Origin: Meiothermus taiwanensis DSM 14542
Lineage (GTDB): Bacteria > Deinococcota > Deinococci > Deinococcales > Thermaceae
Length of the DNA stretch: 64,000 nt
Assembly: GCA_000482765.1 (NCBI GenBank)
Contig: AXWR01000005.1
Location: forward strand, 1 to 64,000
Direction of reading: 5' to 3'
Shown: piece after piece, positions 28,061-36,736 of the stretch
How positions within the stretch are numbered: the stretch's first letter is position 1
How the letters are laid out: the number at the start of each line of letters is the position of its first letter
The notes under the pieces: generated by a model
What the model saw: the letters and a program-made list of their open reading frames with translations, nothing else
Told to the model about the DNA's origin: nothing
The model's database searches: none
Made by a program: the position numbers and the translations under genes

Positions 28061-29020
28061 ATGGTTGTACCGCCCACCCCCGAGAACCTCGAGCGCGCCG
28101 CCCAGATCATCCGCAGTGGGGGGCTGGTAGCGTTTCCGACCGAGACCGTTTACGGCCTGGGGGCCAACGCCCTGGATGCCCGGGCTGCGGCCAGAATCTT
28201 TGAGGCTAAACAGCGCCCCAGCTTCGACCCGCTGATCGTTCATGTGGCCGACCGGGGGATGCTGCAAAAGGTGGTGCGGGAGATTCCAGCGGTAGCCGAG
28301 CAGCTTATGGAGCGCTTCTGGCCGGGCCCCCTCACGCTGGTGCTGCCCAAGTCGGAGCAGGTGCCGGGGATTGTGACCTCGGGGCTCCCGACGGTGGCGG
28401 TGCGCATGCCGGCCCATCCGGTGGCCCAGGCGCTCATTCGACAGGCTGGGGTACCGGTGGCCGCCCCCAGCGCCAACCCCTTCGGTTACCTGAGCCCCAC
28501 CCGGGCCGAACACGTTCTGCGAACGCTGGGGGAGCGGGTGGATCTAATCCTGGATGGGGGGCGAACCGAGTTTGGGGTGGAGTCGACCATTGTTTTGCTG
28601 GCCGAAAAACCGACCGTGCTGCGCTACGGTGCGGTGGCGCTGGAGGAGCTGGAGAAGGTGCTGGGTGCGCTGGAACTGCAGGTAGGGGAGCGGGAAAAAC
28701 CCCTGGTTCCGGGCCAGCTGCCCCAGCACTACGCCCCCCACACCCCCATTCGCATCGCTCCGCCCGAGGATATACCCCCGCTCCTTCGCAAGCGGGTGGG
28801 CTACCTGGCTTTTCAGGAGGTGCCCAAGGGGTTCAAGGTGGTCAAGGTCTTGTCCCCAACCGGTAGTCTATTAGAAGCCGCCGCCCACCTGTTTGAAGCG
28901 CTGCACCAGCTCGACCGGCTGGGCCTGGAGGCTATTTATGCCGAGCCGATACCCGAGGTGGGCCTGGGGCGGGCCATTATGGATCGGCTGCGCAGGGCCT
29001 CGAGCGCCCCGGCGGGTTAA
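28061..29020 (+). CDS. L-threonylcarbamoyladenylate synthase (Sua5/YwlC type)
   Basis: About 319 residues: an N-terminal YrdC fold (GGLVAFPTETVYGLGANALDARAAARIFEAKQRPSFDPL..SANPFGYLSPTRAEHV) and a C-terminal Sua5 domain (from about residue 210, YAPHTPIRI). It makes threonylcarbamoyl-AMP for the t6A37 tRNA modification. The start MVVPPTPENL follows a TATGAT box (28043-28048) by 12 bases. An upstream in-frame extension exists but overlaps the divergent ftsY promoter region. Confidence 0.93.
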   Translation: MVVPPTPENLERAAQIIRSGGLVAFPTETVYGLGANALDARAAARIFEAKQRPSFDPLIVHVADRGMLQKVVREIPAVAEQLMERFWPGPLTLVLPKSEQVPGIVTSGLPTVAVRMPAHPVAQALIRQAGVPVAAPSANPFGYLSPTRAEHVLRTLGERVDLILDGGRTEFGVESTIVLLAEKPTVLRYGAVALEELEKVLGALELQVGEREKPLVPGQLPQHYAPHTPIRIAPPEDIPPLLRKRVGYLAFQEVPKGFKVVKVLSPTGSLLEAAAHLFEALHQLDRLGLEAIYAEPIPEVGLGRAIMDRLRRASSAPAG

Positions 29021-29052
29021 TTGGGTGAGATATAATCGTACGGGGCTAGAAG

Positions 29053-29559
29053 ATGCGAGGGCGCAACGTTTTCCTTTTGCTGCTGATTGTCGCTATGGCG
29101 CTATTCGCTTGGCGAAACTGGGCCGTTTTTAGCGAGGAGAAAACACTCTCGCTCTTCTTGACCCAGGTCACCGCTCCGTTTGGTGTGGTGATGCTTACCA
29201 TCATGGCGGTGCTGGTGGCCGTCTACTTCATGTACACGGTGGGCCTCGAAACCGCCGCCCTGCTCGAGGTCAAGCGGTATGCCCGCGAGCTCTTGGCGGC
29301 CCGCAAGCTGGCCGACGAGGCCGAGGCCAGCCGTTTCTCGGAACTCAAAAAGTGGCTCGAGGGTGAGCTGGCCGGCCTCAAAGCCCAGAGCCCGGCGGGC
29401 CTCGAGGCCCGCTTGCAGTCCATCGTGGAGCGCATAGACCGGCTGGAGGACGAACTGCGGGAGGATATCGAAAAGGCCGGTAATACCCTGGCCGCCTACA
29501 TCGGCGAGCTGGAAGACCAGATAACCGGCCAGGACAGGCACCCGCCCCCCCCGCGTTGA
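29053..29559 (+). CDS. Membrane protein with two helices and a coiled-coil tail
   Basis: 168 residues: two hydrophobic helices (about 6-25 and 38-62) followed by a long charged coiled coil (LEVKRYARELLAARKLADEAEASRFSELKKWLEG and IVERIDRLEDELREDIEKA). The layout resembles LapA-domain (DUF1049) proteins. Function unknown. TATAAT at 29031-29036 lies 16 bases upstream, before a short leader. Confidence 0.75.
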   Translation: MRGRNVFLLLLIVAMALFAWRNWAVFSEEKTLSLFLTQVTAPFGVVMLTIMAVLVAVYFMYTVGLETAALLEVKRYARELLAARKLADEAEASRFSELKKWLEGELAGLKAQSPAGLEARLQSIVERIDRLEDELREDIEKAGNTLAAYIGELEDQITGQDRHPPPPR

Positions 29560-29597
29560 GCAAACTGATCAAACCCGCTAGACTAGTTCCTGCTTGG

Positions 29598-29674
29598 GGG
29601 CCGTTAGCTCAGTTGGTTAGAGCAAGCGACTCATAATCGCCAGGTCGCGGGTTCAAGTCCTGCACGGCCCACCA
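29598..29674 (+). tRNA. tRNA-Ile2(CAT)
   Basis: A 77-base cloverleaf with encoded CCA (stem GGGCCGT/ACGGCCC). The anticodon is CAT, but the anticodon arm GCGACTCATAATCGC with GGTCGC after it matches tRNA-Ile2, whose C34 becomes lysidine by TilS to read ATA, not elongator tRNA-Met. Identification rests on comparison with the E. coli sequence from memory. Confidence 0.85.
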
Positions 29675-29738
29675 AATTCTTTAGCCAGGTTACCGCTCCT
29701 GCTGACCTTGGGTTGCTGTCGTCAAAGCAGGGAGCAAT

Positions 29739-30908
29739 TTGAGGGCGCAGGTGAAGCAAGTTATCGCTAAGGCCGGCAAAGGCAAAAAGGTGCGCAACTT
29801 TTATCCGGGCCTGTTCGCCGATGAGCTGGCTTCGGCACCCGGGCAGGCCGGCCTTGTGCGGGTTTTCTCCGAAGAGGAAGGTTTTTTGGGTGTGGGGTAC
29901 TACGACCCCCAGAGCCGGGTGGCGGTGCGGGTGTACCGCTTCGAGGACGGGCCCCTGGACAAAAAGTTTTTCCTGCAGCGCTTTGCGCGCGCACAGCAGA
30001 AACGAGCCCAGATGGGGGATTGTTATCGCCTGGTGCACGCCGAAGCCGATGGATTGCCGGGGCTGGTGGTGGATCGTTTTGGCGGCGTGCTGGTGGTGCA
30101 GGTGCGCAACCGGGCCATGGAAGCCCTGCGGGCGCACTGGCTGCCGGCCCTGATCGAAGCTTTGCAGCCAACCGGCATTTACGAACGCTCCGACGTGGAC
30201 AGCCGCCGTCAGGAAGGACTCCCGGAGCAGGTGGGTGTGCTGTACGGCCAGGTACCGTCGGTGCTGGAGGTTCAGGAAGATGGCCTGGTCTTCCAGATTC
30301 CCCTGGCCCTGGCCCAGAAAACCGGCTACTACCTCGACCAGCGGGAGAACCGCCGGCGGCTCGAGCAGATGGTGGGGCCTGGTGAGCGGGTGCTGGACGT
30401 TTACAGCTACGTGGGGGCTTTTGCGCTACGTTCAGCCCGCAAGGGGGCCTATGCGCTGGCAGTGGATAAAGACCTCGAGGCTTTGGCGGTGCTGGATCGG
30501 GCCGCTTCGATGCAGGGCCTGCGGGTGGATATTCGCCAGGGCGATGCGCTGGCGGTCTTGGAAGACCTGGCTCGAGGCAAAACCCCGCCTTTCCAGCATG
30601 TCTTGCTCGACCCCCCCACCCTGGTCAAGAAGCCCGACGAGCTGCCCAGGGTCAAGCGGCTGCTGGTGGATCTGCTGCGACCGGCCCTTCGGCTGCTGGA
30701 TCGGGAAGGCTGGCTGTGGCTTTCGAGCTGCGCCTACTACCTGGGCCTGGACGCGCTGCTGGAGGTGACCCGCCGGGCCGCCGCCGATGAAGGCCGCCGT
30801 CTGCGGGTGCACGCCGTTCACTACAACCCGCCCGACCACCCCTGGAGCCTGCATGTGCCGGAGTCGCTGTACCTGAAAACGGTGGTTTTTCAGGATGATC
30901 CGCTCTAA
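29739..30908 (+). CDS. 23S rRNA (cytosine-C5)-methyltransferase, RlmI/RlmO family
   Basis: A 389-residue SAM methyltransferase with an N-terminal PUA-like domain ([16 protein letters not shown]..), a middle domain with the FYLDQREN-type segment [19 protein letters not shown] motif [28 protein letters not shown], and a catalytic-region [14 protein letters not shown] followed by SSCAYYL with the cysteine nucleophile. E. coli RlmI and Thermus RlmO make m5C in 23S rRNA. The TTG at 29739 has AGGGAG upstream; a GTG at 29751 is an alternative. Confidence 0.88.
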   Translation: MRAQVKQVIAKAGKGKKVRNFYPGLFADELASAPGQAGLVRVFSEEEGFLGVGYYDPQSRVAVRVYRFEDGPLDKKFFLQRFARAQQKRAQMGDCYRLVHAEADGLPGLVVDRFGGVLVVQVRNRAMEALRAHWLPALIEALQPTGIYERSDVDSRRQEGLPEQVGVLYGQVPSVLEVQEDGLVFQIPLALAQKTGYYLDQRENRRRLEQMVGPGERVLDVYSYVGAFALRSARKGAYALAVDKDLEALAVLDRAASMQGLRVDIRQGDALAVLEDLARGKTPPFQHVLLDPPTLVKKPDELPRVKRLLVDLLRPALRLLDREGWLWLSSCAYYLGLDALLEVTRRAAADEGRRLRVHAVHYNPPDHPWSLHVPESLYLKTVVFQDDPL

Positions 30909-31000
30909 GCGGAGAACCTGGCCTGCTTCCCTGGTGAAAAATCGTTGCCCTGGGGCGGCCGCAACATCCGGATTCACGAGGGAGGGGTTATGCTCGTACC

Positions 31001-31393
31001 GTGTCGGTAAGCCTGCCCATCCGGAACGACATCCATATTGAGGTAGAGGTGGTTTACGCCCAGGCGCACTCGAGGCCCGGGCAGCACATCTTCGTCTACT
31101 TCATCACCCTGGAAAACCGAGGCCACGAAACCGTCCAGCTCCTGCGCCGGGAATGGTTCATTCAGGACGCTCGGGGAGGGCTGGTGCACGTGGAGGGTGA
31201 GGGGGTGGTGGGTGAAAAGCCCATCCTCGAGCCCGGTCAGCTTTACAAATACAACAGCTTCTGCTCCATGGCCCATCCCCCCGGCTCGATGTGGGGTTTT
31301 TATACCTTCCAGAACATGCTGGGCACGCTGTTTCGCGTGGAGATACCGGCCTTTGCCCTGCGCCTGCCAGACGATATACGCACGCTCAACTAG
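31001..31393 (+). CDS. apaG: ApaG-domain protein
   Basis: A 130-residue protein consisting of a single ApaG fibronectin-like domain (YFITLENRGHETVQLLRREWFIQDARG, VVGEKPILEPGQLYKYNSFC, MWGFYTFQNM). The family is linked to cobalt/magnesium homeostasis but its biochemical role is unsettled. It starts at GTG with TATGCT (30989-30994) 6 bases before, so it is probably leaderless. It overlaps the convergent ABC gene by 4 bases. Confidence 0.93.
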   Translation: MSVSLPIRNDIHIEVEVVYAQAHSRPGQHIFVYFITLENRGHETVQLLRREWFIQDARGGLVHVEGEGVVGEKPILEPGQLYKYNSFCSMAHPPGSMWGFYTFQNMLGTLFRVEIPAFALRLPDDIRTLN

Positions 31394-32139
31394 GCCAGTA
31401 CGCCGGCAGACTCGCTGGCGTCTTCGGTGAGGCGTAAGAAAAACTCCTCGAGGTCGCTCGAGCCGTGCTGGTGTAGGAGTTCCTTAGGGGAGCCCAAAGC
31501 CAGCAGACGGCCCCGGTGCACCAGGGCCACCCGGTCGGCGACCTGCTCGGCCAGGTGGAGCTGGTGGGTGGCATAGAGCACCGCCCGCCCGTCCTTGGAG
31601 TACTCCCGCAGCAGATCCTTGACCAGCCGGGTGGCGTGGGGGTCGAGCCCCACCATCGGCTCGTCCAGAATGAGGGCCGGTGGGGCGTGCAGAAGGCTCA
31701 TAGCCAGTGAGAGCTTTTGCCGCATGCCGTGCGAGTAGGTCTCGATCAGCGAGGAAGCGAAGCGGTCGAGGCGGAACTGCACCAAGAGCGCCTCGATGCG
31801 GGCCTCGGCCTGGGCCCTGGGCAGGCGGTAGATCCCGGCGGCAAAGCGCAGGAGCTCGAGGCCCGAGAGCTTGCCGTACAGGTAGGGTCGGTCGGGGACG
31901 TAGCCAAACTGGGCCTTGGCCCGCACCGGGTCTTTCCAGACATCCACCCCCCCTACCAGGGCCCGGCCCCGGCTGGGCCGCAGCAACCCCACCAGCGCCT
32001 TGATGGTGGTGCTTTTGCCCGCGCCGTTGGGGCCTAAGAGGGCCAGGGTCTCGCCGGGGCGCACCTCCAGGTTCAATCCGTCCAGGGCCACAAAAGAGCC
32101 GTACCGCTTGCTGAGGTCTTCCAGCCGGATCATCGCCAC
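31390..32139 (-). CDS. ABC transporter ATP-binding protein
   Basis: A 249-residue ATPase: Walker A GPNGAGKST, Q-loop near QFGYVPDRPYLY, signature YSHGMRQK, Walker B ALILDEP, and H-loop THQLHLAE. It resembles CcmA-type exporter ATPases that pair with ABC-2 permeases, but no permease gene adjoins it, so its partner is elsewhere. The GTG start at 32139 has a TAGGCT box 6 bases before on the minus strand, suggesting a leaderless transcript separate from ctpA. Confidence 0.88.
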   Translation of the reverse strand: MAMIRLEDLSKRYGSFVALDGLNLEVRPGETLALLGPNGAGKSTTIKALVGLLRPSRGRALVGGVDVWKDPVRAKAQFGYVPDRPYLYGKLSGLELLRFAAGIYRLPRAQAEARIEALLVQFRLDRFASSLIETYSHGMRQKLSLAMSLLHAPPALILDEPMVGLDPHATRLVKDLLREYSKDGRAVLYATHQLHLAEQVADRVALVHRGRLLALGSPKELLHQHGSSDLEEFFLRLTEDASESAGVLA

Positions 32140-32151
32140 GGTTAAAGCCTA

Positions 32152-32203
32152 AGGCCGAAAGCCCTTCGCAAAGGTGCAAAACCCGCTTTTGAGCCTTCGG
32201 CCT
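32152..32203 (-). terminator. Possible hairpin between ctpA and the ABC gene
   Basis: AGGCCGAA and TTCGGCCT form 8-bp arms 36 bases apart, with further pairing inside (AAAGC/GCTTT). It begins 14 bases after the ctpA stop codon on the minus strand and is followed by a short T-containing stretch. A ctpA terminator is plausible, but the tail is weak. Confidence 0.35.
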
Positions 32204-32216
32204 GTGTGCAACGATG

Positions 32217-33533
32217 TTATCGAAGCTCTTCCAGCGCCCGCCGCAAAATGGCGTCCTTGTTCAGATCCACCTCGGCCTGACCGCGCTCGGCGGGCAGGTT
32301 GACCGCGGGCCGGGGCTGGCTGAAGTTAAACTTGCCCTGAGCGTCGGCCTTGGTGGTAAAGGTCTGGCCGCCGATGGTGATGGTCACGGTCTCGCCGGGC
32401 TTGGCCCCGGTGCCCTCGAAGGCCACCGGTACTTCAAAGCGGGTGTCCTTGACCTCGATGTCGGGCTTGATGCCCTGCTTGTTAATACCCCGGCGCTTGG
32501 GGGTGAGCCATTCAAAGGTCACCAGGGTCAGGTCGCCGCCGTTGGCCAGGTTAATCACATTCTGCCCCACCCCTTTGCCAAACGAAGTCTCACCGATCAC
32601 CTTGGCCCGCCCGGTGTCCTGCATGGCCCCCGCCACAATCTCCGAAGCCGAGGCCGAGTTGCCGTTGATCAGCACCACCATGGGCCCGCTCCAGGTGACC
32701 TGGCCGTTGGCCTCGCAGTAGAGCCGGGTCTCGTTGCGGGTGCGGGTGTACACGATGGGCCCTTCGCGGATAAAGGCCCGGGCCACCTGGCAGCCCTGAT
32801 CCAGCAGACCACCGCCGTTGTCGCGCAGGTCGAAGACCAGCTTTTGCACACCCCGCTGCTTTAGCTCGTTCAGGGCGGCGTTGAGCTGCTCAATGACCCG
32901 CACGTTGCCGAAGGTTTCCAGGGCTATGTACCCCACGTTGCCGGGCAGGATGGTCTTGGAGACCGAGATGATCTCCACCCGCTGCCGGATCATCTCGAAG
33001 CGCAGGATGGCATTGGTGCCTTCGCGGCGGATGCCCACGGTGACCCGGGTGTTTTGCGGCCCCCGGATCCGGGCCACAATTTCGTTCAGGTCGAGCTTGG
33101 TGACATCCTGACCATCGACCTCAACGATGACGTCCCCGGCCCGGATGCCGGCGTTGAAGGCCGGCAGGCCCCGGATCACCCCCTGCACCCGTGCGCCGCC
33201 GCCGTTCTCGTTGGGGGCCAGGGTGGCGCCGATGCCAAAAAACTCACCCTGGATATCCTGGTTGCGCAGGTTGGCCCGTTGGGGTGGCGAGTAGCTGGTA
33301 AACTCGTCGTCCAAAGCGCCTAGCATGCCCCGTATGCCGCCCTCGAGCACGCGGTTGAGCTGATCGGGCTCGAGACGGGTGAGGTACTGGTTTTGCAAAA
33401 GCTGATAGGTTTGGATCAGGGCTTGCCCGTAGGGGTTGCGGTTGAAGGTCTCGGCCACCCCCCCTGAAAGCTGGGCATAGACAAGGGCGGCCAGGATGCC
33501 ACCCAGCACAATCAACCAGGCTCTGCGCTTCAT
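32217..33533 (-). CDS. S41-family C-terminal processing protease (CtpA)
   Basis: About 438 residues: an N-terminal signal or anchor helix (RAWLIVLGGILAALVYA), a PDZ domain (about 100-180, VQGVIRGLPAFNAGIRAGDVIVEVDGQ), and the S41 protease core with the nucleophile in VLINGNSASASEIVAGAMQ and the lysine in TSFGKGVGQ. Acts outside the cytoplasmic membrane on protein C-termini. The tail after about residue 370 contains a beta-rich addition. ATG 33533 has AGGTGA upstream and is preferred to GTG 33545. Confidence 0.92.
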   Translation of the reverse strand: MKRRAWLIVLGGILAALVYAQLSGGVAETFNRNPYGQALIQTYQLLQNQYLTRLEPDQLNRVLEGGIRGMLGALDDEFTSYSPPQRANLRNQDIQGEFFGIGATLAPNENGGGARVQGVIRGLPAFNAGIRAGDVIVEVDGQDVTKLDLNEIVARIRGPQNTRVTVGIRREGTNAILRFEMIRQRVEIISVSKTILPGNVGYIALETFGNVRVIEQLNAALNELKQRGVQKLVFDLRDNGGGLLDQGCQVARAFIREGPIVYTRTRNETRLYCEANGQVTWSGPMVVLINGNSASASEIVAGAMQDTGRAKVIGETSFGKGVGQNVINLANGGDLTLVTFEWLTPKRRGINKQGIKPDIEVKDTRFEVPVAFEGTGAKPGETVTITIGGQTFTTKADAQGKFNFSQPRPAVNLPAERGQAEVDLNKDAILRRALEELR

Positions 33534-33643
33534 GGTCTCGTTCACCTAATAGCCCAGTGTAGCGGTTGTAGATGAGAGCGAAGTGTTCGCGTGCAAACAT
33601 TGCTCGAGGCTTCAAACGGCACCATGTTGTACCCTGGATACCG

Positions 33644-34330
<687 letters not shown>

Positions 34331-34354
34331 CAAATATCCCTTGCCGGGGGATGG

Positions 34355-34360
34355 TAGTAT
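34355..34360 (+). promoter_or_regulatory. Extended -10 box for hpf
   Basis: TGG-TAGTAT fits an extended -10 (TGn plus hexamer). It would give hpf an untranslated leader of about 135 bases. No good -35 was seen. Confidence 0.4.
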
Positions 34361-34402
34361 GGAGTTACCAGGCGGGTAGGCATTTTGAAAGCCTGAAGCA
34401 GC

Positions 34403-34464
34403 GTTTCGGGAATCCCGGACTTGGCGGAGGTTTCCGAGTGCCTTTGCCATCCCGAAACTCCGCC
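34403..34464 (+). other. Pseudoknot-like pairing in the hpf leader
   Basis: GTTTCGGGA (34403-34411) pairs with TCCCGAAAC (34450-34458), and GGCGGAG (34423-34429) pairs with CTCCGCC (34458-34464). The order A-B-A'-B' makes either a pseudoknot or two competing hairpins. It lies 36 bases before the hpf start, in a position to affect translation. Confidence 0.45.
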
Positions 34465-34500
34465 TGGGAAGCCAACTCGGGACACGATTGGAGGGCAGTC

Positions 34501-35052
34501 ATGAACGTTTACAAACTGGTTGGTCGCCAAATTGAGATCACCGAGGCCCTCAAGAACTACCTGGACAAGAAGATGGCCCGCCTGGATCGCTACTTTGACG
34601 ACAACGTTGAGGCCAAAGTGGTGCTCTCGATGGCCCAGGGCCCGCGCATCGAGCGAAAGGCCAAGGCTGAGATCCAGGTCAATGTGCCGGGGGGTATTGT
34701 GCGGGTGGAGGAGGCCGACCCCGATATGTACGCGGCCATCGATCGCTCGATTGACCGCCTCGAGTACCAGCTCAAGCGCTACAAAGAACGCCACTTTCAG
34801 CGCGCGCGCCACGCGGTTCCGGAAGCCGTTCTGGCTGGAAGCGCTCGCAGCGAAACCGAGGAAGAAGCCGAGCCTCGCATCGTGCGCACCAAACGCTTTC
34901 ACATGAAGCCCATGACCCCAGAAGATGCCGCCTTCGAGATGGAGGCGCTGGGACACGACTTTTTTGTTTTCCGCAACGCCGATACCGAGCAGATTAACGT
35001 GATTTATCGGCGTCGCGACGGCAATTATGGCCTGATCGAGCCCACCGCCTGA
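34501..35052 (+). CDS. hpf: Long ribosome hibernation promoting factor
   Basis: A 183-residue long-form HPF. Residues 1-105 are the RaiA/YfiA ribosome-binding domain (MNVYKLVGRQIEITEALKNYLDKKMARLDRYF), and residues 125-183 are the C-terminal dimerisation domain (IVRTKRFHMKPMTPEDAAFEMEALGHDFFVFRNADTEQINVIYRRRDGNYGLIEP). It dimerises 70S ribosomes into inactive 100S particles under stress. GGAGGG before the ATG at 34501 fixes the start even though the frame is open upstream. The long structured leader suggests post-transcriptional control. Confidence 0.95.
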   Translation: MNVYKLVGRQIEITEALKNYLDKKMARLDRYFDDNVEAKVVLSMAQGPRIERKAKAEIQVNVPGGIVRVEEADPDMYAAIDRSIDRLEYQLKRYKERHFQRARHAVPEAVLAGSARSETEEEAEPRIVRTKRFHMKPMTPEDAAFEMEALGHDFFVFRNADTEQINVIYRRRDGNYGLIEPTA

Positions 35053-35165
35053 ACCCCTGCCGCGCTGGGATGCAGCCGAGCAAGGCCCATCCTGGTTGCG
35101 CTGCTCAAAGGCGGGGTGGGCAAGATCCATTTGGCCGCGTTTTTGTAGCTTCGTGGCGATCGATC

Positions 35166-35213
35166 TTTCGGTAGTATCGTTTAGGCTTGTCAAAGTGAAC
35201 GATACTACCGAAA
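35166..35213. repeat. Perfect 16-bp inverted repeat downstream of hpf
   Basis: TTTCGGTAGTATCGTT (35166-35181) and AACGATACTACCGAAA (35198-35213) with a 16-base loop. There is no T-run for a classic terminator. It occupies the gap between the convergent hpf and malY-like genes, 114 bases after the hpf stop. The rest of 35053-35323 shows no convincing gene. Confidence 0.7.
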
Positions 35214-35323
35214 TGGGGGTAGCCTACGAAAAGGCGTTGCTGGCCAGACCCCGGGCTGCGCGGGCCTGGGGAGAGGCGGCGTTTTCCGCTGCTTCCCATA
35301 GGGTTCAAGCGGGGGTGGGGCGC

Positions 35324-36484
35324 CTAGTCGACCGCCTGGACTACCCGTGCAATGCGCTCGAGCGCTTCTTGTACAAGCTGGCGGCTGGTCGCAAAGTTTA
35401 GACGCAGCCAGCCCTGGTACTGCGGCCCGAACATCCTGCCGTCGTTGAGGCCGACTTTGGCCTGCTCGAGGATGACCCTGTGCGCCGCCTGGGCCAGGGG
35501 GGTTTGTGAGAAATCCAGCCAGGCCAGGTAGGTGCCTTGCGGGGGCCGGTAGCCAACCTGGGGTAGGTGCTGCTGCATGAACCGGGTGATGAGGTCGCGG
35601 TTGCCCTTGAGGTAGGCCCGCACCTGCTGTAACCAGTCCTGGGCGTGCTCGAGCGCGGCCCGCCAGGCCGCCATGGCGAGCACGTTGGGGTGGCCCCCAA
35701 GGCCCTTGCTGACCTGGGCCAGGGCGCTCAGGATCTGCTTGTTGTGGCTGATGGCCACCCCGCCGCCCAGGCCGGCGGTGTTGTACGACTTGCAAGGCCC
35801 GGTGAGGGTTACGGTGCGCTGGGCAATCTCGGGGCTTAAGGAGGCAATGGGGATGTGCTGGCCCTCGTAAATCAGATCGGCCCAGAGTTCGTCGGACATC
35901 ACCCACAGGCGGTGGCGCAGGGCAAACTCGGCCAGTTGCTCCAGCTCGTCGCGCCGGAAGACCCGCCCGGTGGGGTTCTGGGGGTTGCACAGCAGCAGCA
36001 TCCGGGTGCGGGGGGTTACCAGGCGCTCGAGCTGCTCAAAGTCAATCTCCCAGCCGCTGGGGGTGGGTTGCAGCGGATTGTGCCGGGCTACGCGGTGGTG
36101 TTCGCTGAGCACGTTGAGAAACGGGGGGTAGACCGGTACCTGGGTAATCACCTCATCGCCGGGGCTGCTCAAGGCCAGCACGCTGGCGTAGATGGCCGGT
36201 ACCACCGAGGTGGTAAGCAGTAGATTTTCGGGGGTAAGACCTTCCAGGCCATGCTGGCTTTGCTGCTGAATAATGCGCTCCAGCAGCCGATAATCCCCTT
36301 TCATCTGGGGATAGCCCACCCGCTCCTGCAGCCGTTCCACAATGGCCTGTGTGATGGCCGGGCTGATGGGGAAGTCCATATCGGCCACCCACATGGGCAG
36401 TACGTCCTCGGGGTAAAAGTGCCACTTGCCGCTGTAGCCGTAGGGATCGCGCAGGGTGCGGGGCGATAGCTCGTCGAATTGCAT
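35324..36484 (-). CDS. MalY/PatB-type PLP-dependent cystathionine beta-lyase / aminotransferase
   Basis: A 386-residue fold-type I PLP enzyme. It has FPISPAITQAIVERLQERVGYPQM near the N-terminus, the CNPQNPTGRVF motif, the Asp and Tyr of VMSDELWADLIYEGQ, and the PLP-lysine motif GPCKSYNTAGLGG. This is the PatB/MalY subgroup, which splits cystathionine or cysteine to pyruvate, ammonia and a thiol; some members act as aminotransferases. It appears monocistronic, with a modular repeat upstream. Confidence 0.9.
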   Translation of the reverse strand: MQFDELSPRTLRDPYGYSGKWHFYPEDVLPMWVADMDFPISPAITQAIVERLQERVGYPQMKGDYRLLERIIQQQSQHGLEGLTPENLLLTTSVVPAIYASVLALSSPGDEVITQVPVYPPFLNVLSEHHRVARHNPLQPTPSGWEIDFEQLERLVTPRTRMLLLCNPQNPTGRVFRRDELEQLAEFALRHRLWVMSDELWADLIYEGQHIPIASLSPEIAQRTVTLTGPCKSYNTAGLGGGVAISHNKQILSALAQVSKGLGGHPNVLAMAAWRAALEHAQDWLQQVRAYLKGNRDLITRFMQQHLPQVGYRPPQGTYLAWLDFSQTPLAQAAHRVILEQAKVGLNDGRMFGPQYQGWLRLNFATSRQLVQEALERIARVVQAVD

Positions 36485-36531
36485 GGCTATAGCTTATCCC
36501 CAATCGGGCCGGCTGGGCTGCACCCACCTAT

Positions 36532-36736
36532 AGCAAAATACGCTGTACATGGGTATGCGTGGGAAACAGATTCGGTGAACCAACCCGACCGAAGTTATCC
36601 GCGTAGCGGAGGGCGATATCGCCCCTTGGAAGGTATACGCTTTCTTCGCTGAGCGTAGCGAGGGGTGTGCTCTAGGATGCAAAAAGATAGCCTCTGGAGG
36701 TCTTTGCTTTGGATGGCTGTCTTTTTGAATCCGGTA
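36532..36736. repeat. Dispersed modular intergenic repeat, copy 2 (longest)
   Basis: Carries all blocks seen in the family: AGCAAAATACGCTGTAC (36532-36548, also in copy 3), CAGATTCGGT (36567-36576), AACCCGACCGAAG (36582-36594), GTGCTCTAG, and the hairpin block GATGCAAAAAGATAG to CTGTCTTTTTGAATC with CTGGAGGTCTTTG in the loop. Between these are extra hairpins: TCCGC/GCGGA, the palindrome GGGCGATATCGCCC (36611-36624) and TCGCT/AGCGA. As in copy 1, the right end CCGGTAT abuts the stop codon of a minus-strand gene. Confidence 0.78.

Noticed and set aside
29598-29674. Elongator tRNA-Met from its CAT anticodon
   Set aside because: The anticodon arm matches tRNA-Ile2, whose C34 is converted to lysidine, better than elongator tRNA-Met.
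35096-35401. A 101-codon plus-strand frame after hpf
   Set aside because: It runs through the 16-bp inverted repeat and into the antisense of the malY-like gene; no ribosome site or recognisable product.
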